Shown here: piece after piece, positions 1 through 5,077 of the stretch
How the letters are laid out: each line of letters opens with the position of its first letter
How positions within the stretch are numbered: the first letter of the stretch is position 1
Assembly: GCA_034433375.1 (NCBI GenBank)
Contig: DAOUAQ010000093.1
Location: forward strand, 1-7,947
Source of the DNA: DSWT01 sp034433375
GTDB lineage: Bacteria; Chloroflexota; Anaerolineae; B4-G1; SLSP01
Direction: 5' to 3'
Length of the DNA: 7,947 nt
Made by a program: the position numbers and the translations under genes
The notes under the pieces: generated by a model
Databases searched by the model: none
Seen by the model: only the letters and a program-made list of their open reading frames with translations
Told to the model about the DNA's origin: nothing

Positions 1-1211
1 TTCTGTTCAATCCGCTGCGTCGTACGATAAGACTCCGGCGTCGCCGCCCCACCCGGCGTACCATCGGACGTCGCCATCCGCAGACCGTTCACGCCGCCCC
101 ACGTGAGCCAGTACACGTTCACGTCGGTGTACTTCGTCGTTATCTTCTGGCCGTAGAAAAGCACATAGTCGCCGGCGTTAAACACGCCATCCGTTTCCCC
201 AGCGACGTAGATAGCAACCTGAGTGCCCTGGTTGTGCAGTTTCAGGGTGCGTGGATCCAAGCTGGTAACGGGAACGCCTGCTGTGAGCAGGTCATTGTAC
301 GTCAGTTGGTAGATACCGTCTGCATCCACCAAAATTTTGTAGGCGGGATCGCTCGTTGGCGCTTGCGCCATTGTAGTGGCCGGAGACTGTTGTGATGGTT
401 TGCGCCATGCACGCGCATCTTCGTAGTTGATGAGTGTATTGCGCAGCACATCCTCGAACACGCCCTCATCCACGTCACCGGTAGTGGCCGCGCTCCCAGA
501 CAACGCCATCTGCGCGACGCGGCTCGCTGCTGCATCGAACGTCAACCGCACGCGGATGCGCCGCGCGAACCGCACTTTTCCGGTGACAGGGCTGTACTGG
601 AAGGGTCGAAATTGCACTTCCGCCACGCGCTGGCTGCGCACGAAGCCCGTCGAGAGCAACACCGCTGCCGCCGTAGGCGTGAATCCTGCCGTCGCGTAGA
701 GCGCCGCATCGCGCACCCGCGCTTCGCCCTGGTAGCTGAGTTGATCGGCCAACCCCGTCTCCACAATCGGGCGACCGACGGGGCACAGCGTATATTTCTC
801 CGGCACAGCAACAGTCTCCATCTCTACAACGGACAACGTCACGCTGCCCTGCGCCGGGATGCCAACCGCCGCGCCTTTGACAGGGAGTTCTGGCGCGCCG
901 GAGTTGTTCGCGCCGCCGTACCCATCAACCACAAGTCGCGTACATGCGCCGAGGTTGTCTTCACTTGAGACAACCGTGAAATCCGGTGTGACCAGTTCGA
1001 GCGTTACGCCACGCGCGTCAGAAGCCAGTACACGCAAGCCAGGAGATATGTCGGCCGGCACCGCGGACGCAATCGGCGCGGAGAGCGGTGTAGTGTGTTC
1101 AGTAGAGGATGGCACGCCCTCAGCCAACAAAGGCGGTGCGAAAGCAGTGTTCAGTGCGAGTAACAGGCCCAAACCTACAGTAACAATACGAAAAACGCCT
1201 CTCTTTCTCAT
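1..1211 (-). CDS. Secreted gingipain/PorU-like (peptidase C25 family) protein, N-terminal part, truncated by window edge
   Basis: An open frame runs leftward from ATG at 1211-1209 to the window edge: 403 codons plus 2 bases, no stop seen. Residues 1-30 form a signal peptide: basic MRKR, hydrophobic core around 9-20, likely cleavage after LLA at 28-30 (AFA at 23-25 is less likely because Pro follows). A long pro-region follows with beta-rich text such as APELPVKGAAVGIPAQG. Residues 291-305, YKILVDADGIYQLTY, then DLLTAGVPV, and DYVLFYG at 348-354, match the N-terminal domain that precedes the catalytic domain in PorU/gingipain-like C25 cysteine proteases. The catalytic His and Cys would lie beyond the window, so protease activity cannot be confirmed. 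A strong Shine-Dalgarno sequence supports the start. The gene is divergent from the glycan genes and less extreme in codon GC than they are. Secretion is well supported, the C25-like assignment moderately. Confidence 0.8.
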   Translation of the reverse strand, partial: MRKRGVFRIVTVGLGLLLALNTAFAPPLLAEGVPSSTEHTTPLSAPIASAVPADISPGLRVLASDARGVTLELVTPDFTVVSSEDNLGACTRLVVDGYGGANNSGAPELPVKGAAVGIPAQGSVTLSVVEMETVAVPEKYTLCPVGRPIVETGLADQLSYQGEARVRDAALYATAGFTPTAAAVLLSTGFVRSQRVAEVQFRPFQYSPVTGKVRFARRIRVRLTFDAAASRVAQMALSGSAATTGDVDEGVFEDVLRNTLINYEDARAWRKPSQQSPATTMAQAPTSDPAYKILVDADGIYQLTYNDLLTAGVPVTSLDPRTLKLHNQGTQVAIYVAGETDGVFNAGDYVLFYGQKITTKYTDVNVYWLTWGGVNGLRMATSDGTPGGAATPESYRTTQRIEQ

Positions 1212-1215
1212 ATAA

Positions 1216-1222
1216 TCCTCCT
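1216..1222 (-). promoter_or_regulatory. Ribosome binding site of the C25-like gene
   Basis: On the minus strand AGGAGGA lies four bases before the ATG at 1211. This is a near-perfect Shine-Dalgarno match, the best in the window, and it fixes the start of the leftward gene. Confidence 0.75.
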
Positions 1223-1275
1223 AATCCTACCGGCCCCCAATGCCCACCAATCACATTATTAAGAAATCTATCTAC

Positions 1276-1303
1276 ATTATAATTAAAAAGTATCAAAAAT
1301 CAA
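1276..1303 (-). promoter_or_regulatory. Predicted sigma70-type promoter for the leftward gene
   Basis: On the minus strand, TTGATT (1303-1298) is followed after 16 bases by a consensus TATAAT (1281-1276). This would start a transcript about 55-60 bases before the ATG at 1211. The region is strongly AT-rich compared with its surroundings. No experimental support; the call rests on consensus match and position. Confidence 0.5.
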
Positions 1304-1332
1304 GATTCTATTTGGTGACAGTATGATGACAA

Positions 1333-1360
1333 TTGCCAACTGCATAAGTAAGGTTATAAT
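1333..1360 (+). promoter_or_regulatory. Predicted sigma70-type promoter for the glycan gene cluster
   Basis: TTGCCA (1333-1338), a 16-base spacer and a consensus TATAAT (1355-1360) lie just before the acetyltransferase ATG at 1381. The expected start near 1367 gives a short leader of roughly 14 bases with only a weak GGAAAA (1370-1375) as ribosome site. A direct repeat GGTGACAGTA / GATGACAATT (1314-1323 and 1325-1334, 11 bases apart) abuts and overlaps the -35 box and could be an activator site. This is the only clear promoter before the rightward genes. Confidence 0.55.
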
Positions 1361-1380
1361 CGTTTGGTTGGAAAACACAA

Positions 1381-2121
1381 ATGAAACACGCCATCACGAT
1401 GCTTGACCTGTATCTGCGCCGCCAGGCCGCCACCCGGGGCCATTATGCGCTGGAACAATCCCTGCAAATTCTATGTGGATGGGTACCCACGATTCTCGGC
1501 ATAGGATTGCGCGGACTGTTATACCGGCTGATGTTGCGTATGGACGGCGTCGCCGCTATCGAACGCGGCGTCCGCCTGCGTTTCGCTAACCATATCCGGT
1601 TAGGAAACGGCGTCTATCTCGACGAGGGCGTCTACATCCACGCTTGTCCTAACGGTGTGAGCGTCGGCGCGAACACGCTGGTGATGCACGGCGCGGTGCT
1701 GCACGTCTACAACTTCCGCGATTTACCTCACGCGGGGATTACCATCGGGCGCGATAGCCTCATCGGCGAATACAACGTGATCCGCGGACAAGGCGGCGTG
1801 ACGATTGGCGACCGCGTCTACACGTCGCCGCTGGCGCAGATCGTCGCCGTGAACCACATCTTCGATGACCCGGCGCGGCCTTTTGTGGAACAGGGCATCA
1901 CCGCGCAGGGCATCGTCATCGAAGACGACGTCTGGATTGGCGCCGGCGCGATCATCACGGATGGCGTCCGCGTGGGGCAGGGCGCGGTGGTGGCGGCCGG
2001 CGCAGTCGTCACGCGGGACGTCGCGCCGCACACCGTCGTTGGCGGAGTCCCGGCGCACGCGCTCCGCGAGATTGACGGCGCGCCCATGAAACCGCGCGGC
2101 GAGGTATACTTCCAGACCTGA
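1381..2121 (+). CDS. Left-handed beta-helix (hexapeptide repeat) O-acetyltransferase
   Basis: This 246-residue protein belongs to the WbbJ/maltose-acetyltransferase-like group that transfers acetyl (or another acyl) from acyl-CoA to a sugar hydroxyl. Residues about 60-225 show the hexapeptide periodicity of a left-handed beta-helix, for example VYLDEGVYIHA, VSVGANTLV, ITIGRDSLIG, VTIGDRVYT, IVIEDDVWIGAGAIIT, VRVGQGAVVAAGAVV. His159 in VAVNHIFDD sits where the family's catalytic His is expected. The helix closes with the usual end motif HTVVGGVPAHALREI (217-231). Residues 1-55 form a non-repeat N-terminal helical region with hydrophobic stretches, which could dock at the membrane. A sigma70-like promoter precedes the gene and the next gene is a glycosyltransferase, so acetylation of a surface polysaccharide or its precursor is the likely job; the acceptor cannot be read. 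The last two codons and the stop lie in a palindromic repeat. Confidence 0.88.
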   Translation: MKHAITMLDLYLRRQAATRGHYALEQSLQILCGWVPTILGIGLRGLLYRLMLRMDGVAAIERGVRLRFANHIRLGNGVYLDEGVYIHACPNGVSVGANTLVMHGAVLHVYNFRDLPHAGITIGRDSLIGEYNVIRGQGGVTIGDRVYTSPLAQIVAVNHIFDDPARPFVEQGITAQGIVIEDDVWIGAGAIITDGVRVGQGAVVAAGAVVTRDVAPHTVVGGVPAHALREIDGAPMKPRGEVYFQT

Positions 2122-2148
2122 CAGGTTTTCCGAAACCTGTCAGGTCTG
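2113..2148. repeat. Perfect 16-bp inverted repeat with 4-base loop, overlapping a stop codon
   Basis: Left arm 2113-2128 (CAGACCTGACAGGTTT) pairs perfectly with right arm 2133-2148; the loop is TCCG. Each arm holds an 11-base near-palindrome (ACCTG-A-CAGGT at 2116-2126, ACCTG-T-CAGGT at 2135-2145). The TGA stop of the acetyltransferase gene (2119-2121) is inside the left arm. The hairpin could block 3' exonucleases or pause RNA polymerase, but it is followed by an A-tract (2149-2159), not a U-tract, on the plus strand, so it is not a canonical intrinsic terminator for the cluster. It looks like a dispersed palindromic repeat element; its copy number cannot be judged from one window. Confidence 0.85.
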
Positions 2149-2158
2149 AAGAAAAAAA

Positions 2159-2185
2159 ATCCGTTTCATCCGTTCAATCCGTTGA
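2159..2185. repeat. Three 9-base direct repeats, core ATCCGTT
   Basis: ATCCGTTTC (2159-2167), ATCCGTTCA (2168-2176) and ATCCGTTGA (2177-2185) follow each other with an exact 9-base period, directly after the palindrome and just before the next gene. The unit length differs from the 7-base arrays elsewhere in the window. It may be part of the same inserted repeat block as the palindrome. Confidence 0.7.
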
Positions 2186-2199
2186 CAAAGAGAGAATTT

Positions 2200-3432
2200 A
2201 TGACCGAATGTCCCGTTACCGAAACTGCCCTCTCTATGCTTTCCGTCGTCATCCCCGCGTACAACGAGGAGGACGGCATCGCCGAGATCATCGAGCGCGT
2301 GCTTGCCGTGCGCCCGGCGCTGGCGGAAATTGGCCTGGGGCTGGAATTGATCGTCGTGGATGACGGCTCGGCGGATCGCACCGCCGAGATCGTGCGCCAG
2401 TACCCGGAGGTGCGCCTGCTCCAGCATCGCCCCAATCGCGGCTACGGCGCGGCGCTCAAGAGCGGATTCTGCGCCGCCCAGGGCGAGCTGTTGAGCTTCC
2501 TCGACGCCGACGGCACCTATCCGCCCGAATCCTTCCCCGCTCTCTGCCGGGAGATTCTGAACGGCGCCGACCTCGTCGTAGGATCGCGGCGCTCCGGCGC
2601 GGCCAGCGGGATGCCGCTGGTGCGCAAGGTGGGCAATTTCGTCTGGGCGAAGCTGGTGACGGCGTTGAGCGGGCGTCCGGTGCTCGACCCCGCCAGTGGG
2701 ATGCGCGTCTTCCGGCGCGCGATCCTGCCCCGGCTCTACCCGCTTCCCGATGGGCTGAACTTCACGCCGGTGATGAGCACCCGCGCCGTCCACGAGGGCC
2801 TCAACTTCGTCGAGGTTGCCATGCCTTACGAAGAGCGCACGGGCCGTTCCAAGCTGAGCGTGGTGCGCGATGGAATGCGCTTCCTGGAGACCATCATCTG
2901 GACGGCGTTGTATTACAACCCGGCCCGGCCCCTGGGCGGCCTGGGATTCGCGTTGTTTTGCCTGGGCGCGCTGCTGGCGTTGGGATTGGTGGGGCTGCGC
3001 CTGTCCGGCGTCACCACGCTCGGCCCGTGGGGTGTGACGGCGCTGTTCGCCGCACTACTGTCGGGCATCGTCGGCTTCAACCTGTTCGCGCTTGGCGCGA
3101 CGTTCAATTATTTGGTGGCGCTGTTCAACCGGGGGATCGTCCAAAAAGGGCTGTTTGGCCGTCCCATCTTCAATCCGCCGCTGGATCGGCATTTCTGGTG
3201 GATGGGATTGGGGGCTATGTTGGGCGGGTTCGGCCTGGGATTGGGCAGTCTGCTTCTGGGACTGAACGGCTGGGCCATCGAGCGGCTCTGGTTCTACATG
3301 GCCTCCGGGGCGATGCTCGCGCTGATGGGCGTGCAGTTGCTCATCTTCTGGATCATTATGCGCGTGCTAGAAGAGTTGAGCCAACGCGAGGTGCTGATTC
3401 AGGCGGATATGGAACACCATTATGTGTGTTAG
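2200..3432 (+). CDS. GT2 glycosyltransferase, polyprenyl-phosphate sugar synthase type, with membrane tail
   Basis: This 410-residue protein has an N-terminal GT-A domain of the dolichol/polyprenyl-phosphate mannose synthase class, which transfers a sugar from an NDP- or GDP-sugar to undecaprenyl phosphate on the cytoplasmic face of the membrane. Motifs in order: VVIPAYNE (16-23), VVDDGS (52-57), NRGYGAALKSG (79-89), metal-binding DADG (102-105), GSRRSG (128-133), DPASGMRVFRR (163-173), ERTGRSKLS (212-220). Four hydrophobic segments follow at about 246-268, 279-307, 335-355 and 365-388, as in membrane-anchored family members. The start is ATG at 2200, preceded by an AGAGAG site; an in-frame TTG at 2182 would add six residues but lies in the 9-base repeats with no ribosome site. 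The stop overlaps the ribosome site of the next gene, so translation is probably coupled. The exact sugar cannot be told. Confidence 0.9.
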   Translation: MTECPVTETALSMLSVVIPAYNEEDGIAEIIERVLAVRPALAEIGLGLELIVVDDGSADRTAEIVRQYPEVRLLQHRPNRGYGAALKSGFCAAQGELLSFLDADGTYPPESFPALCREILNGADLVVGSRRSGAASGMPLVRKVGNFVWAKLVTALSGRPVLDPASGMRVFRRAILPRLYPLPDGLNFTPVMSTRAVHEGLNFVEVAMPYEERTGRSKLSVVRDGMRFLETIIWTALYYNPARPLGGLGFALFCLGALLALGLVGLRLSGVTTLGPWGVTALFAALLSGIVGFNLFALGATFNYLVALFNRGIVQKGLFGRPIFNPPLDRHFWWMGLGAMLGGFGLGLGSLLLGLNGWAIERLWFYMASGAMLALMGVQLLIFWIIMRVLEELSQREVLIQADMEHHYVC

Positions 3433-3444
3433 GATGACAGCCGT

Positions 3445-5001
3445 ATGAATGACGCAGTAGTTAATCGTGGCACATTGATTCGTCCGGTCTTGCCGTCGCC
3501 GCGCTTCCCCAATGCCGATGACGCCGTCCGCGCGCAGATGGAGGCGCGGCCGGCCGATGCCGTGGACATCCTCTTCGTCAACCCGCCCGCGCCCGACCGG
3601 GGCATCTGGATTCGCAGCCAGCACCGCGTGGGGCGCCGCTCCCGCGAGGGGCAAATCTGGCCGCAGGTAGACCTGGCGCAGATGGCGGCGCTGTTCCCCA
3701 ACCTGCGCGTCGAGGTGATTGACGCAATTCCGCTGCGGATGACGTGGAAAGCGTTCGAGGCGCTGTTGCTGGAGAAGCGCCCACGCTACTACGTCACCCA
3801 AGTCACTGCCCCCACCCTGCAAAACGATATGTTCGGCGTCTTCCTCGCCAAGTCGCTCGGCGCGACGACGCTCGCCTTCGGCACACACGTCACGCCGATC
3901 CCCCGCGAGACGATGCGCGCCTACCCCGCCCTGGACTTCATCCTCCACGGCGAGCCGGAACTGACACTCGTCGAAATCGTCGAAACGTTAGAATCCCACA
4001 CCCTTCACTCCTCACTCTTCACTCTTCACGCAATTCTTGGGCTGGTGTGGCGCGATGGCAACGAGATCGTCATCAACCCGCCGCGCCCGTTTATTGCCAA
4101 CCTGGACGATTTGCCGCTGCCGCGCCACGACCTGCTGCCGTTCCAGCACTACCGCGCGCCGCTGGTCGGGGGGCCGTACACATTCGTCGTCTCCAGCCGG
4201 GGCTGTCCGGCGCAGTGCCGCTTCTGCATCAAACACGTCTCTTACGGACATTCCGTGCGCTTTCGCTCGCCGGAGAACGTTTTGGCGGAGATCGAGCAGT
4301 TGGTGAACCTGGGCGTCCGCAAAATCCACATGTACGCCGACCTCTTCACCATCAACCGCGACCACGCAATGGGCATCAGCCAGGGTCTCATCGAACGCGG
4401 CTTGAACATCCGCTGGACGTGCAACAGCCGCGTGGATTTCGTGGACCCTGAACTCTTGCAGACGATGGCGCGCTCCGGCTGCTGGATGATCTCCTGGGGC
4501 ATCGAATCCGCCGACCCCGCGATGCTCGCACGGATGAACAAAGGCATCACCCCCGCCGCCGTGGAGCGCGCGCTGCGCTGGTCCAAAGACGCCGGCATCA
4601 TGAACTGGGGCTACTTCATCATCGGCCTGCCCGGCGAGACCGAGGCCAGCATCCGCCAAACCATCGCCTTCGCCAAAAAGCTGCCGCTCGACATCGCCCT
4701 CTTCCACATCGCCGCGCCGCACCCCGGCACACCGTTTTTCTTCGAAGTGGTGGAAAACGGCTGGTTCCGCCCCGGCACGCGCTGGGAAGAGGTGGACATG
4801 GATCGCTCCACCGTGCTGGACTACCCCAACCTCAAGGCCGAAGACCTGGAACGCTGGGCCAGGCGCGCCTTCCGCGAATGGGCGCTGCGTCCCGGCCCGC
4901 TGTGGACGTACCTGAAGATGCTGGCGCCCAGCCCTGCGTTGTGGCGGGCGGCGCTGGAGATTGGGTTGGAGAGTTTGGGATGGGGAATGAGTAATCGGTA
5001 A
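3445..5001 (+). CDS. B12-binding-type radical SAM protein
   Basis: This 518-residue protein has an N-terminal Rossmann-like region (about 38-180) of the cobalamin-binding type, then a radical SAM domain (about 240-460). The 4Fe-4S motif is C254-x3-C258-x2-C261 in SSRGCPAQCRFC. Other typical elements are GEPELTLVEIVE (169-180), NPPRPFI followed by LDDLPLPRHDLLP, WGIESAD, NWGYFIIGLPGET and HPGTPFF. I see no DxHxxG cobalamin-ligand motif in the N-terminal domain, which is common in this class. The reaction is unknown: relatives methylate, cyclise or rearrange lipids, sugars and other metabolites, and placement between glycan genes favours a lipid-carrier or surface-glycan substrate. ATG 3445 follows AGGA (3431-3434), which overlaps the stop of the previous gene. 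Residues 185-196 are encoded by a heptamer tandem array, and the stop codon TAA (4999-5001) lies in a second array. Confidence 0.9.
   Translation: MNDAVVNRGTLIRPVLPSPRFPNADDAVRAQMEARPADAVDILFVNPPAPDRGIWIRSQHRVGRRSREGQIWPQVDLAQMAALFPNLRVEVIDAIPLRMTWKAFEALLLEKRPRYYVTQVTAPTLQNDMFGVFLAKSLGATTLAFGTHVTPIPRETMRAYPALDFILHGEPELTLVEIVETLESHTLHSSLFTLHAILGLVWRDGNEIVINPPRPFIANLDDLPLPRHDLLPFQHYRAPLVGGPYTFVVSSRGCPAQCRFCIKHVSYGHSVRFRSPENVLAEIEQLVNLGVRKIHMYADLFTINRDHAMGISQGLIERGLNIRWTCNSRVDFVDPELLQTMARSGCWMISWGIESADPAMLARMNKGITPAAVERALRWSKDAGIMNWGYFIIGLPGETEASIRQTIAFAKKLPLDIALFHIAAPHPGTPFFFEVVENGWFRPGTRWEEVDMDRSTVLDYPNLKAEDLERWARRAFREWALRPGPLWTYLKMLAPSPALWRAALEIGLESLGWGMSNR
3997..4031 (+). repeat. Heptamer tandem array inside the radical SAM coding sequence
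   Basis: Five consecutive 7-base units are visible: CACACCC, TTCACTC, CTCACTC, TTCACTC, TTCACGC; the outer two are degenerate. They encode residues 185-196 (HTLHSSLFTLHA) in the linker between the cobalamin-type and radical SAM domains. The surrounding text (TLVEIVETLE before, ILGLVWRDG after) reads as normal family sequence, so the array looks like an in-frame insertion in a tolerant loop. Its reverse complement is GAGTGAA, similar to the GAGTAAC and GAGTARG units of the intergenic arrays. Confidence 0.75.
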
Positions 5002-5067
5002 TCGGTAACGAGTAACGAGTAACGAGTAACCAGTAACGAGTAACCAGTAACGAGTAACCTGTAACGA
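4991..5067. repeat. Heptamer tandem array, GTAACGA type, 11 copies
   Basis: Eleven head-to-tail units without gaps: GTAATCG twice, GTAACGA three times, then GTAACCA, GTAACGA, GTAACCA, GTAACGA, GTAACCT, GTAACGA. A degenerate unit GTTATGG follows to 5074. The radical SAM stop codon TAA (4999-5001) is within the second unit, and the array fills nearly the whole gap before the next gene. Because 7 is not a multiple of 3, the TAA in each unit falls in all three frames within 21 bases. No hairpin or promoter is evident in it. Confidence 0.95.
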
Positions 5068-5077
5068 GTTATGGGGG

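Noticed and set aside
302..968. Several open frames of 77-118 codons on both strands
   Set aside because: All overlap the continuous minus-strand frame 1-1211, which has a signal peptide, a strong ribosome site and family-like sequence; the others are Arg/Ala-rich and out of frame.
2113..2160. Intrinsic terminator after the acetyltransferase gene
   Set aside because: The hairpin is followed by an A-tract on the plus strand, not a T-tract, and the minus-strand side also lacks one.
2182..2187. Perfect TTGACA resembling a -35 box before the GT2 gene
   Set aside because: No -10-like sequence at a suitable distance; it is produced by the last 9-base repeat plus neighbouring bases.
2140..2793. 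A 217-codon minus-strand open frame
   Set aside because: It lies antisense to the GT2 catalytic domain, is rich in Arg/Gly/Ala and has no family-like motif.
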